In this document: piece by piece, positions 13,238 to 23,709 of the stretch
Layout of the letters: each line of letters opens with the position of its first letter
Position numbering within the stretch: position 1 is the stretch's first letter
DNA from: Eremomyces bilateralis CBS 781.70
Taxonomy: Eukaryota > Ascomycota > Dothideomycetes > Eremomycetales > Eremomycetaceae
NCBI RefSeq assembly: GCF_010015585.1
Contig: NW_022985078.1
Coordinates: forward strand, 624,322-688,321
Direction of reading: 5' to 3'
Length of the DNA: 64,000 nt
Program-made: the position numbers and the translations under genes
Notes under the pieces: model-generated
Databases searched by the model: none
Told to the model about the DNA's origin: nothing
What the model saw: only the letters and a program-made list of their open reading frames with translations

Positions 13238-13776
13238 TTTCAAAAGAATAGAGATTACGAGGAGAAATTTACCCCTTTGATATTACCAGGCCTGTACGTT
13301 TTATCCCAATATCAAGACCAAGTCGAAGTACTGCATGATACAGCTGTGCTGACTGCTGAGGTACCTCTAAGTGGTGAGAGGTGTTTTCAAGGTACAAAAA
13401 CGAGAAACCAGACCTTGAAGCAAGGCTATCTTCTCAGGTATCATCTACTCACATTATTATTGAACCATTCCATCCACTGGTCATGTTGCATTGATCCGCC
13501 AGTCTGGTAATCGGTACATAAGCAAAAAGGAATGCCTAGGCTTCATTCAGCAGGTGAGTAATAGAGCGAGAGTCCTCACCCACAGTTTCGGGAAGCGAAG
13601 AAAGGCTCAGCTCAATAATTCAGTCAGAGCCAGTTCAGCCCCTTGAGCTTATTGATAAGGATATACATTTCTGTTTCTTCCAAGAGTCACGTCCTTAATA
13701 GCGCAAAACAACGTCACATATAATTCATTTAAATTGAATAAAATGATGATTCATTACTCACATCTTCTGTCTAGTC
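13238..13776. other. intergenic, upstream of the GNAT gene
   Basis: A 539 bp AT-rich gap. It should hold the GNAT promoter and the 3' end of the unknown gene on the same strand. No motif recognised. Confidence 0.4.
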
Positions 13777-14670
13777 TTAGTAGCCACTTGGAGTGGAGTA
13801 GATGGAACTCCTCCTCCATTTGCTTTCCTCATCCTGTTCTTTTGCACTATCAAGTGCACTTGCGGAGCACAATAGCGGCACGTAGAGGCCCTCACTGCTT
13901 TCCGAGCCCTTTCGCTGTGTTGTCCTTCGCTCAAATTCAGACCCAAACCATTCATCGAGGTTTTTCAGAGAGGACAATGATCCGTCGTGCTTTCGGTGCT
14001 TCCTCTTCCGCTGCTTCCGCTTCTCCTTTTTATTCTGCACCCTGACAGCACGCAGGTGGTTCTTCAAATGATCTCCTATGGAGTCACTAATCCGGAAGAT
14101 CTCTGCCGCCTCCGCGTGAGGGTATGCATCAATCCAAGTATTGAGAAACTGAAGACGCCTGGATTTGACTAGCTTTTCTGATCGCATCCGACCTAGCATC
14201 CCTGCGCGGATTGAGATGAGAGTGCGACGGTTGGTCTGGATTTGGGAGAGGATGCATCCTGCGCAAACCTCCTGTGGTCCGGTCGGTTCCCTGATAGCCC
14301 AAGAGCGAGATATCGTGAACAGTTCATCGAATAGACTGGTGAGACCCTGCTGAAAAGCATCAGATACATCCGCAGCTTCAGAATGCGGGAGATTGCTGGG
14401 TCTAGTTGCCCTAGCTTGCTCGAACAAAACGTGAAGAACATCCTCAAGCAGGCTGGATTGTAACCCCTGATGGAGTGAACAAAGGGTTTTGCTTTTCCTG
14501 CGACTTCGTAATGTGGCGGGCAGTGATCTGATCTGGTCAACTGTCATTTGTTTATACACGGCCCACTCGGTTGACGACCGCGAGATGTCAGGACCGGGCA
14601 GGTGTGAGAGGATTTCAGCAAGGATGACAACCTCTGCCATGGTAAGTTCTTTGTATGATGTAGGGGCCAT
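13777..14670 (-). CDS. hypothetical basic protein
   Basis: An uninterrupted frame of 297 aa from the ATG at 14670 (MAPTSYKELTMAEVVILAEI). I do not recognise the family. The N-terminal 200 residues look helical, with a conserved-looking segment around TEWAVYKQMTVDQIRSLP and two cysteines in VCAGCILSQIQ. The region near residues 205-235 is a run of lysine and arginine (KKEKRKQRKRKHRKH) that would serve as a nuclear localisation signal or nucleic-acid contact. The tail is serine-rich. An upstream in-frame TTG at 14730 is not a likely start. Length, a single ATG and lack of low-complexity bias argue for a real gene, but there is no family support. Confidence 0.6.
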   Translation of the reverse strand: MAPTSYKELTMAEVVILAEILSHLPGPDISRSSTEWAVYKQMTVDQIRSLPATLRSRRKSKTLCSLHQGLQSSLLEDVLHVLFEQARATRPSNLPHSEAADVSDAFQQGLTSLFDELFTISRSWAIREPTGPQEVCAGCILSQIQTNRRTLISIRAGMLGRMRSEKLVKSRRLQFLNTWIDAYPHAEAAEIFRISDSIGDHLKNHLRAVRVQNKKEKRKQRKRKHRKHDGSLSSLKNLDEWFGSEFERRTTQRKGSESSEGLYVPLLCSASALDSAKEQDEESKWRRSSIYSTPSGY

Positions 14671-15070
14671 TTGATGCGACTTATTGGCTGTGTTATGTCC
14701 GAATGTCAGTGGATCTTTCCAAGAATGCAACGAGCATACACTGTCACAGTTTTTATATGTCTCCAGGAGAGGCGTATTAAGTTGTCAATTGCTTTGTGGA
14801 TGTACTCTCGTCTTATATACAACATTTTGGAGTAGAATATATGCAATGTGAAAGCCCACATTATTTCGCGGCTCTTTCAATGTACCGAACAAACCAATTT
14901 TTGGATACAATGCATAACAACGGAACTTGAGACAATCTTTTCTTGTGAAAGCCAGTGTTTTGCATTAGAATAATATGTTTAGGCCAACAAAAAAGGACTT
15001 TCATAAGACAGTTTCATGGAGAAAGGTAAGACGGAACTCAGGAGTGTTATTCCGGAATGAAGCATGAATA
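14671..15070. other. AT-rich intergenic region
   Basis: Four hundred bases between two genes on the minus strand; presumed promoter of the hypothetical gene and 3' end of the VWA-Vint gene. Nothing else seen. Confidence 0.4.
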
Positions 15071-17323
15071 CTAACAAGCAATGCCTAGTGGCGCTGCAGT
15101 GATTGAATGACGCCAGCTTCTCAGACCACCCAGCCTTTTAGAAAGCGGACGCTTTCTGCGGAGACTGGAAGGTTTCAAGAATCCTCCGGCCAAGCCCGTC
15201 TGCTCGTCCTTCCATACCCCATCAACCCACTGCACGTGATGGCTTCCATCAAGTAGACCCTGACAAACCAAATTATGTTTGACCTTCATCCAATCACCGA
15301 AAAAGGCGTGAGTTCTAATATCATTGCCTTTGGTGATTCCGTGGCCCAGAGTGACCGCTTTGATGCTGCCTATGCGAACAGCATGGGCGTCCGGGTCGGG
15401 GGAGTGGTTGAGTAAGAGAGAATAGACGGGACATGCTACCGTCCTCGTCTCTTCGGCAATGTCTATGGGAAAAGCCCACTGACCTTCCGCAGAACAGACC
15501 GGGTGCCAGGGTGTAATCCAGAGGTTTCCGATCCGACAAAGCTTCTGGCGTCGTATTCTAGTTCCAACAATGGCTTTGATAGTATTGAATCCAGCCGGCG
15601 TCCATACGGACATACCTGGGCGCAAGGAACGCACTGGAACATTGCGTCCGTTGGATAACTGGATGAGGCAGTGGCCGGCAAAACAGGAACTATTGAAATT
15701 TCTGTACCTGGACATGCGCAAGGGAGTGTACGGAGGTGGTGCACCGAGTCCGCGGGTACGGCCAGTTGTTTGTGCGGGACGAGGGGAAGATTTCGGCGCC
15801 GGCAGGTTGTCAAAAATTTCATCCAGCTGATCTCGGCATCTGATGAACACGGGGGATTCGGATCCATATTGCAACGGCCCTGAGTCCTTGAACGAATTAC
15901 ACACTTGGCGGGAATGTGCAGATAAGAGGGAACGAAGATAATGTGCCCCCCATTTCTGCCAATATGTCCCATGAGACAGTGCGGTTTTGACTTGCCCCAT
16001 CGGCTCCGGTCCACACAAGTCATTGAATAACGATGTGTTCAGTGGATCATTAAGCCCTGAACAGTTGATGTCAGTGGCTAGTTCTTCCAGGTCGAGCAGC
16101 GCATCGGCAGGATCGTCAACAGCTTTGTATTCCCCGTTGGCGGATGCAGGAAACAAGGAAGAGATCATGTGGCAGAAGCGAGTACGGAACCGCTGGTACT
16201 GGCAGTACTCGTCTGGAAGAGAAGATCTCTGGGATAATGATGTAGCGGTGGTCAACTCAAGTCTTTCCATAGAAGGTCCACGGCAGCGCAGCGATACCTG
16301 GATAGTAGAGGACAGTCGGGGCTGTTTGCCACCGTAGGCTAGAACAATATCACGAGATTGTCCGTATTGTAGATTCCCAATCTTTAATCGGGCACCGCCA
16401 ATTTGAGTTGCCGTGGCAGCAACCATGCCTCGGAAATCCAGGGCCAATTCGGGGGATGTGATAAAGGTCAATGATGCAGCCGCAGCAAACGTATTGAAAA
16501 GGTTAGCCATCGCATGAACGAACACCGTCCCAATCATTCCGGCGTCAGGAATGTAAGCGTACGAGCCGTTGCCCTCCTCGGCAATGCACTGGAGCAATCC
16601 CGAACGCAAGTTGTATCCAAATCCGAAAGTGTTGATGGTGATCGGAGGGATCCCCTTCTTCGCCATTCTGTTCAGAATCGGTATCAATTTGGGAAGGTAA
16701 CCTTGCGGGGGGCACATATGGTTCGGCTGCCCATCCGTAAGAACAATCAGCGCGGGGACATTGCCATCTACAGCGTGGCCGTCCTCGAACAATTTCAGCC
16801 CCTCCCGAATACCTCCCCAGAGATTCGTGCTCATTTTGGGGTGAAGCTGCTCGATTCGATCGATGGTTGATTTCTTATTTCCATTGGTCATGGGAAGTCT
16901 CGACTGGACGACTTCAGGATGGGTGTGAAATGACACGATTCCCAAGCGGTCGTCATCTGCTAAGGATGCAATGATAACCTTCGCGGCATGTTTGACCAAG
17001 TCAAGCACGCATAATCCAGTATCCTCCGACTGATTGGACCCGTTCGGTGGCAAAGGAGCACTATCGCCCATGCTTCCTGAGATATCGATAACCAAAACGA
17101 CATCGCACGGGACATGTGTCTGGGAGGAGGAGTTCGGCGGCGACATTGGTGGCTTCACTCTGACCAGCACGGCATCTCCTTCTGGGAGCGGGTGCAACTC
17201 TAGTTGAGCCTTTGCGTCACTCAACTTCGACTGGATAGGTAGTATGTGTCCATTCGTCATTTCCGGGTGAGCCTGGCTCTCCGGCTTCAAGGCCTGAATG
17301 TAATTTGCAATTAAGGCTACCAT
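15071..17323 (-). CDS. von Willebrand A domain plus Vint (Hedgehog/intein-like) protein
   Basis: A single exon of 750 aa starting MVALIANYIQAL. A VWA domain follows a short N-terminal segment: the metal-binding MIDAS motif is complete as DISGS (D80, S82, S84), with a later VLTDGQPN strand matching the MIDAS aspartate loop. A middle beta-rich linker (the Vwaint type) leads to a C-terminal Vint domain from about residue 547 to 716. It opens with Cys in SSCFAGHCLIQLSNG, the position of the nucleophile in Hint domains, and contains an LWITPWHPV segment like the Hint block with catalytic His. Such VWA-Vint proteins, sometimes with an N-terminal U-box that is absent here, occur in many Pezizomycotina; their role is unknown. 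A final basic tail follows the Vint domain. Confidence 0.88.
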   Translation of the reverse strand: MVALIANYIQALKPESQAHPEMTNGHILPIQSKLSDAKAQLELHPLPEGDAVLVRVKPPMSPPNSSSQTHVPCDVVLVIDISGSMGDSAPLPPNGSNQSEDTGLCVLDLVKHAAKVIIASLADDDRLGIVSFHTHPEVVQSRLPMTNGNKKSTIDRIEQLHPKMSTNLWGGIREGLKLFEDGHAVDGNVPALIVLTDGQPNHMCPPQGYLPKLIPILNRMAKKGIPPITINTFGFGYNLRSGLLQCIAEEGNGSYAYIPDAGMIGTVFVHAMANLFNTFAAAASLTFITSPELALDFRGMVAATATQIGGARLKIGNLQYGQSRDIVLAYGGKQPRLSSTIQVSLRCRGPSMERLELTTATSLSQRSSLPDEYCQYQRFRTRFCHMISSLFPASANGEYKAVDDPADALLDLEELATDINCSGLNDPLNTSLFNDLCGPEPMGQVKTALSHGTYWQKWGAHYLRSLLSAHSRQVCNSFKDSGPLQYGSESPVFIRCRDQLDEIFDNLPAPKSSPRPAQTTGRTRGLGAPPPYTPLRMSRYRNFNSSCFAGHCLIQLSNGRNVPVRSLRPGMSVWTPAGFNTIKAIVGTRIRRQKLCRIGNLWITPWHPVCSAEGQWAFPIDIAEETRTVACPVYSLLLNHSPDPDAHAVRIGSIKAVTLGHGITKGNDIRTHAFFGDWMKVKHNLVCQGLLDGSHHVQWVDGVWKDEQTGLAGGFLKPSSLRRKRPLSKRLGGLRSWRHSITAAPLGIAC

Positions 17324-18573
17324 TTTGCCGAGAAAAGAAAGGGAGCCACAGTGACAGGATGCGAGATAAGATAGACTAAGATAGCGAATCTAGATTCAAG
17401 GGACATCATACCAAAGGACTTCGTGGCATCAACGACATGAAGAGGGATATTAAATACCTATCAAACTGCTTGCCTTATCCTATAAAACTAGGAGAGACGA
17501 TACCGCGCCGCAAATGCGGTAGACGCCGAAGCCTATCGGCTCGTACTCGAGATGCGCCCCTCTGAGGCTTACCTGGAGAGGGCTCGAGACTCGCACGACG
17601 GTGAAGGGGACTGGGCAGTGAACAATAAACGCTAATTGAATAGTATAGACATATCGTGGATGTTGAATTTAGAGGTGCAGCATTAGCGGGCCGGGAGCAG
17701 AGACATAACAGCAGGGACTGCAGCCAAACCTGAGCGAGGAGACAAGACATCAGGGTGGCTTTGTGGAGGGGCTCCAGGCGGCAGCGCATCTCTCGAGGGG
17801 CAGCCGGTTAGAGCATCTGGATTCTGATCAGAGGAACCATTTTCAAACCTCAATTACGGCCTGCCATCGTTTATCAATGCAGGCTGGGTCAATCCAGGTG
17901 GATACTCTGTCCTAGGGTATTCTGTCCCAGCACTTGCCTATTGTAGGCTTCTACGGTCACCAGGCGTGTGGCTGAGGCGATTCAGGGGCTGGTGTCTGCA
18001 GTGCCTCTCTGACTTCGACGTGGAGTGCTCATCTGGTATGTGCCGAGCCAGGACTGTAGGTGTCAGATGCCAGTAAAGTTCCAGGTTAGATTGCGTTTCT
18101 ATGGGGATTCAATCAGAAGGGTCTTGTCATCGGCTTGCTGGTTGCCCAAGCCCTAATACTCCCTTGATATCAGAGATGACTTTGTTGAAGAAGATTTCGC
18201 TGGTGGTGGGGTGCACGTGACCGAGATCTCCCTTCATCGTATTTTCACAACAGCTCAAGTGCGATCGCATGTTTGTCGTTTTTGGGAAGTTCTGAAGCCT
18301 CAGAGACCATTTTCCAGCCCCCCTAAGAAGCCAGGAGCCGTCAACTGAGACTCGACCGGCGGACGTCCTGGTTAAAGGTGGTCGTCGCAACCGAAGGGCT
18401 CACCTGAGGGCTCAACACGAGCATCACACGATTTGTGCAGGGTCGATCAATACCGTTCATCCCTTGGATTTCTTGTTGCGAGGAAGAATATCCAGCATGA
18501 TTAACAGCGTCTTTGTATGAGAACGTCCTGTTTCGAGTGAAAACTTTTAATCCCCGTCGAAATTCCACTCACA
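17324..18573. promoter_or_regulatory. divergent intergenic region VWA-Vint / pyrG
   Basis: A 1.25 kb gap between divergent starts. A 104-codon frame on the minus strand (17475-17789) begins with an ATG and has a hydrophobic stretch but nothing else gene-like. No clear regulatory motif recognised. Confidence 0.4.
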
Positions 18574-19816
18574 ATGAGCCATCACCCATCATGGACGGCG
18601 TCCTTCGAGTCGCGAGCACTTGCGCCAGCAACACCCCCCCTAACCTCATATCTCCTTCGCCTCATGACGATCAAGAAGTCCAATCTTTGCTTTTCTGCGG
18701 ATGTCACAACAACTTCCGAACTGTTGGCCGTAGCCGAAGAAGTTGGACAGAGTATCTGCTTGCTCAAAACTCATGCGGACATTATTTCCGACTTTGGAGA
18801 CCGGACGGTGCGGGGGTTACGGGATATCGCGAAACGGAAAGGGTTCTTAGTGTTTGAGGATCGGAAACTTGGAGATATTGGAAGTACGCGGTTCAACTCT
18901 AGCGGTTTGAAGGATGCTAACCCTTCTAGGCACTGTTCAAAGGCAATACACTAGCGGCCCTCTCTCGATAGCGAAATGGGCTGAGATCGTCAATGCGCAT
19001 ATCTTCCCAGGCCCAAGCATTGTCACTGCCCTTGCTTCAGCTGCTTCCGACGCCATCGCTGTATATAACACCGCCGTTCACACGGTCATCACCTCTGGGG
19101 AACCTTCTTCATCCGACACCGACAATGACCAAGACAAGCCAGATCCAAACAAACTCACGCGAACCATATCAGTTCCTTCGGGAGAGAAGAAAGTCCCGGA
19201 TGGAGACAATACCGGACAATTTGGAAGCCAATCGTCAGGTTCTGATCATCTCGATCCTACCAACGATGGAGCTGCCGAGAGAAAGGCTTCGATCGTGAAC
19301 ATCAGCACTACGATTTTCACACGAACCGAACGGATATCTCCTCAACCCACACCATTTCCATCTATGAGCTCGGCATCACCCGATCCATTGAAGGATTTGA
19401 AAGCGAAGCTAGGTCCAGCACCGTACCTTCGTGGACTACTCCTGCTTGCTCAAATGAGCTCGGAAGGGAATCTTCTTGACGAAGCCTACACAAACAAATG
19501 CCTGGAGGTAGCACGAGAGAACCGGAACTTTGTTCTTGGGTTCGTCGCCCAGCGGTCATTGAATACTCTTCCGGACGACAATTTCCTCGTCATGACACCG
19601 GGTGTGCAACTTCCAAAGGATTCGGAGACTGGCAAGGTGTCTGGGGATGGTTTGGGACAGCAATACAACGGACCAAGGCATGTCGTTGGCGAACTGGGCT
19701 GCGACATCATCATCGTCGGTAGAGGGATACTCAATGCAAAAGATCGAACGGCTGAAGCCGAGAGATACCGAAAAGCGGGGTGGGAAGCATACGAGGAGAG
19801 AATTGGGTTGAAATAG
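18574..19816 (+). CDS. pyrG: orotidine-5'-phosphate decarboxylase
   Basis: Converts OMP to UMP, the last step of de novo pyrimidine synthesis; the ura3/pyrG/pyr-4 gene. Two exons, 18574-18883 and 18930-19816, around a 46 bp intron with a GCTAAC branch site, 398 aa. Active-site residues are visible: FSADVTTT (D43), LLKTHAD (K65), and the D-x-K-x-x-D signature DRKLGDIG (D96, K98, D101). The C-terminal phosphate-binding part GCDIIIVGRGI is intact. Between the two barrel halves, about residues 159-262, lies a roughly 100-residue Ser/Asp/Pro-rich insert with no fold signature. Long forms of this kind are known, for example Neurospora pyr-4, whereas the Aspergillus enzyme is compact. The insert is in frame and the catalytic residues are complete, so the gene looks functional. 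Confidence 0.96.
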
Positions 19817-20514
19817 GCATTATCCAATCCAGCGTGGAAAGTTGTTTGGAGTTCCATGGTCATGAATCATGAATAGGACAGGTCTATTGTTCACGCAAGG
19901 TTTTTCAAGGACATAGTCGACCATTCAACGAATCAATATCACTCGAAGAATAGTGGCACGCAATACATGTTCCAATCAATAATTACGTTCTGCCCCAAGT
20001 CTTGAGGAGCAGTCGTACTCAATCGATGGTTTATTCTCCGTCCCTGAAGCCTTGGAGGCTCATCCAGCTCGAAATATTTCATCAGAATATTGAAAGACTG
20101 AGCGAGGAGCGAGACGGAAATCTTTCAACCGTTAACACGGCCATACCAACTCTATAGGCTATTGAAGCGTTCATTCGGCGACGAAAAAACCCAAACAAGC
20201 GCTCAAGAGAATCCGTCGATTCGTGAGCAGCCGTTCTCATTTCTCAACAGTCGAGAGCTTCACATTGTAGCAGGGTTAAGCAAAACGGTCACAATGGACA
20301 AGTCAGTCAACTCGAGATGATGCGTTCCACTGGAGAGCCATTGCAGCAAGCAATATGGTCAATGAAGATGTTCCACAGCCAGGCAGGTGTGAAAGACGAG
20401 ATCTTCAAAGATTTCATGCACGGTTGATGGGTCCTTCGGTTAGGAGTCAAGGATTTCCGCCTCAGGCAATAATTTCAGCACGTGATTGATTCCCTGATAT
20501 CAATCCATATTCGT

Positions 20515-20772
20515 ATGCGGTTTTCGTTTGCGGTCAAACAAACATCCTCAACTCCTCAACTCCTCAACTATATTAGAACCTCCTGTCCCTTAGAGCACGG
20601 CCTGGCTGATATACGCGGTGAGAAGTTCCGGACGGCGCGTGGAACTGGGAAAGTTGCCAAAGCGACGACCAAGTTGGGGCAGACGGAAGCCAACGTCCAG
20701 GCAGGAATTGCGCCGGAGACCGGGCTCACTTCGAGGGATAGAAAATTCTATCGGAAGCTTGGGTTGTTGTAG
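20515..20772 (+). CDS. doubtful small protein, 85 aa
   Basis: A frame from ATG 20515 to a stop at 20772. The C-terminal half is basic and evenly composed (KVAKATTKLGQTEANVQAG, then SRDRKFYRKLGLL) and reads more like protein than its surroundings, while the N-terminal 30 residues do not. A donor-like GTGAGA lies just before the better half, so that half could be a terminal exon of a gene whose other parts I could not find. No family recognised. Confidence 0.25.
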   Translation: MRFSFAVKQTSSTPQLLNYIRTSCPLEHGLADIRGEKFRTARGTGKVAKATTKLGQTEANVQAGIAPETGLTSRDRKFYRKLGLL

Positions 20773-20879
20773 TTCTCAAGGTACTGGGGACTGGAGAGGT
20801 CGATCGTGTCATTCTTACTATGTAATTCTTCATGAAAGTGGAAGTTAGGAGGGTTTGGAGTTTTGACTATTCCTCTAAC

Positions 20880-20967
20880 ATGCTGGGTCAAATGAAGATC
20901 CCCAACGTCCAATCGGTATGATTTCCTTGGAAGATCCCGCGGTGCAGTCAAAAGGTCTCGGTGACAG
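20880..20967. repeat. direct repeat copy 1 (about 88 bp)
   Basis: Closely matches 21447-21536 in the same orientation: both run from ATGCTGGG through AACGTCCAATCGGTAT, CCTTGGAAGATCC and TCTCGGTGACAG, with scattered substitutions and small gaps. It lies about 0.8 kb upstream of the thioesterase start. Confidence 0.85.
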
Positions 20968-21446
20968 GGTGGCGTGCTGGGAGGGCGGAATGGGGAGATG
21001 TGCCGAGTAATCGTGTACGACGCTCAGTGCGTGAGAAGGAAAACCACAAAGTATGAATCTGATCCAGCTCCGTTTCTTGCTGGTGACACTCAAGTCGAGA
21101 ATGTGGAGGAGGGTAGTGGCGTGCTTGATTCCTCAGATAGCCAATTGCCTTATGGTAGGCGAGGAGAGCATCAGATGGCTTAATCATGTATGGATTTGTT
21201 TGTGTACCGTATCAAAATGAATCAGATTGGAATGGAGAGACTTCGATATTCAAACCATGTAATGCAAGTCTAAAGATATCAGAGTGAGGATGTAGGCCTC
21301 GGGCTGCATACTAGCACGTATGGACTCCGTAATAATGCATTCGATTCATAAGGCTCAAGCGAACTTGCCTAGAAGAAACAGACGGGATCCATCAATCTCG
21401 TTCTGAGTTGATTGTGAACTTGTGATTGTCTGACTGTTCAGATATT

Positions 21447-21536
21447 ATGCTGGGATATAAAATGAACGTCCCTAACGTCCAATCGGTATCATCTCCTTGG
21501 AAGATCCGCGGTGTAGCCCAAACGTCTCGGTGACAG
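21447..21536. repeat. direct repeat copy 2 (about 90 bp)
   Basis: Second copy of the segment at 20880-20967, about 0.2 kb upstream of the thioesterase start. The longest identical runs are 17 bp (TAACGTCC-type core through CGGTAT differs by one base at the left) and CCTTGGAAGATCC. No terminal inverted repeats seen. Confidence 0.85.
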
Positions 21537-21752
21537 CGCGACCTCGGCTTCGCTCCGACGCTCAGTTCCGTCATCACAAGCCCACCCATGTCTCACCCAT
21601 TATTATTGCATCGCGGCGAGTATCTAAAATCACACGATCCCTGTGCCTGGATATTCGGAGATCTTTGGAATACTTGATACGCGACTCGCTCGAGATCTTC
21701 AGAATTCGTTGACATCTTGCCCCGTTGTCTTCGCATACCAAGATCCAACATT

Positions 21753-23000
21753 ATGTCCACTCTGATCAAACCCCCACCAGTGGACGTCGAGAAGTCCAGG
21801 ATCGAGAATGTTCTCGAGCTGACACAGTTAACCCCTATTGACCCGGTACGTAGATGATTTGGCGCGCCGAGTCGTACTGCTGCTATGGACGCTTGAAGCA
21901 CCTACTAACCTTCGCAGGACCTCTATACGAATACCCGACCTTTATGGCATCCACCTGGTGCTCGAGGGATCTATGGCGGTGCCGTGATCGCACAATGTCT
22001 TGCTGCCGCCCAAAAGACCGTTCCTCCCGATTTCTATATCCATAGCATGCACTGCTACTTCGTATTGGCTGGAAACAGCAATATCCCGATCATCTACCAT
22101 GTCGAACACGTCCGAGAAGGCCGCAGCTTTTGTACTCGGACCGTCCAAGCGCGTCAGAATGCGAAACCGATCTTTACCACAACTATGAGCTTCGCTCGAG
22201 AAGGATCGGGTGGAAAGAATGTTGTCAAGCATGAGCAGAACATGCCTACGGATATTGCTGAAATGGGGCCGCCTCCCGATGATCACCAAGGAGACGAAAC
22301 CGGAGGAGGGGAACAAAGTCCGTTCGTCAGTCAGAGGTTGAGGATTTTGAACAGTACGTTATCTTTGCGCGTGTCATCCTATTCGCTAACCCTCGATCAT
22401 AGAGGAATCCAATCCGCACGAGAAGAAGGTTCGCCAATGGATCAAAGCCCGGGGCAAAATCTCACCGAAAGGAGGACATGAAGCGCATCTTTCCGCCCTC
22501 GCATACATGTCGGACTCCTACTTCATCGGAACGATTGCCCGAGTTCATAACCTTTGGCGATTCGCCCCCGGCCGGGAACGGAAACAACCGCCATCTATTG
22601 ACGAGGAGACTTTGCGGAAGCTTCTGGCTGCGGATGAGGAGACGATCGAGAAGGTCAAGAACATGCCCGGAGTCAACGCAAAAGTCCTCGAGAGTCTTCA
22701 GAAACCACGCGAAAAGCGTCCGGAAGTTGGCATGATGGTCAGCTTGGATCATACCATCTATTTCCATCGTCCTCGAGATTTCATGGCCGACGATTGGATC
22801 TTAGCAGAGATGGAGAGCCCTTGGGCGGGAGACGGAAGAGGTTTGGTGTTGCAAAAGATGTACACCAAGGATGGAAAGTTGATTGCGACTTGTGTCCAAG
22901 AGGTGAGTTTTTGTCTCCGGCCTGGATAACTCATGGGACCATGCTAATAAAGTATTAGGGTGTCGTAAGGTTACGGCCGGACTCTGAGAGCAAGCTTTGA
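21753..23000 (+). CDS. PTE1: peroxisomal acyl-CoA thioesterase II (TesB/ACOT8 type)
   Basis: Hydrolyses acyl-CoA to free acid and CoA, linked to peroxisomal beta-oxidation. Four exons: 21753-21845, 21918-22353, 22403-22902 and 22959-23000, 356 aa. The double hot-dog fold is recognisable from LWHPPGARGIYGGAVIAQCL and MHCYFVLAGN in the first half and MVSLDHTIYFHRP plus DDWILAEMESPWAGDGRGL in the second, all family signatures. The protein ends in SKL, a canonical PTS1 peroxisomal signal. That signal is carried on a last exon of only 14 codons; if the third intron (22903-22958) is retained, translation ends after eight other residues and the signal is lost. An inter-domain loop around residues 150-170 is Gly/Glu-rich. 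Confidence 0.93.
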
Positions 23001-23709
23001 TTGATTTTCTCTGTTTGTTTGTGCATATAGATCGGTGCGCAATTTCCTTTTCCGATAGACCATCTGGGTAGAATGGGGAGGATGTGGGATTGAACCGGCG
23101 TTGAATATAGAGGGAATATGTACTCTCACTATCGCAATAAGTTCCAATCCTCAAATCATTGGTTTCGTATCTCCCCACCATGGCGATTTTGTTAGATGGT
23201 CAAGGCAGCGTTAGCAAGCAGGAAGAATATAAAGTCACCCGGGACATGAATTTCCCTCGAGCGTTCATAATTATCGCCTCAGACGTGGACTTCGAGAGTC
23301 AAAAACACCTGGGGAAGAGCTTCTGATACATCCCAAGCTCCTAGGCTAGGACGATGCCGATTATGAAACATGGAAACTTATTCGCCCATTGTAGATCGGA
23401 AGCTTATTTGCTACACAGTGAACTTGTATTGCTGTTGAATCCAAGACGGGAGACAACTGACAAGCCATTGTTGGCCACCGGGTCGCCTCATCGTCCCGAA
23501 CCCGAGACGCTGCAGGGTGATAGTGCCTCGGCATCTCTGTGACGATCAATGGCAATACATCTTTCCACTCACAATTTCAATCGGCTCATGCGGTGAATAC
23601 AATAACATCTTGATCCTTAGCTGTATATTCTTCAACGTAAACTACACTCGAAATCTCTGGCACTTTCTCACAACCACATATACTACCTACCCTCTTCGAA
23701 TCTATCGCA
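23001..23709. other. intergenic, thioesterase 3' end and dehydrogenase promoter
   Basis: A 709 bp gap between two plus-strand genes. Only short frames with no gene-like features. Confidence 0.4.

Larger units (their letters stand above)
19817..21752. promoter_or_regulatory. intergenic region upstream of the thioesterase gene
   Basis: This 1.9 kb between two plus-strand genes holds a doubtful short frame (20515-20772) and a duplicated 90 bp segment (20880-20967 and 21447-21536), both listed separately. The rest shows no motif or coding signal I can support. Confidence 0.4.

Noticed and set aside
17475-17789. 104-codon minus-strand frame with a hydrophobic N-terminal patch, possible secreted peptide
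   Set aside because: The hydrophobic part is broken and Cys/Leu-rich without a clean cleavage site, and the remainder is arginine-rich like random frame.
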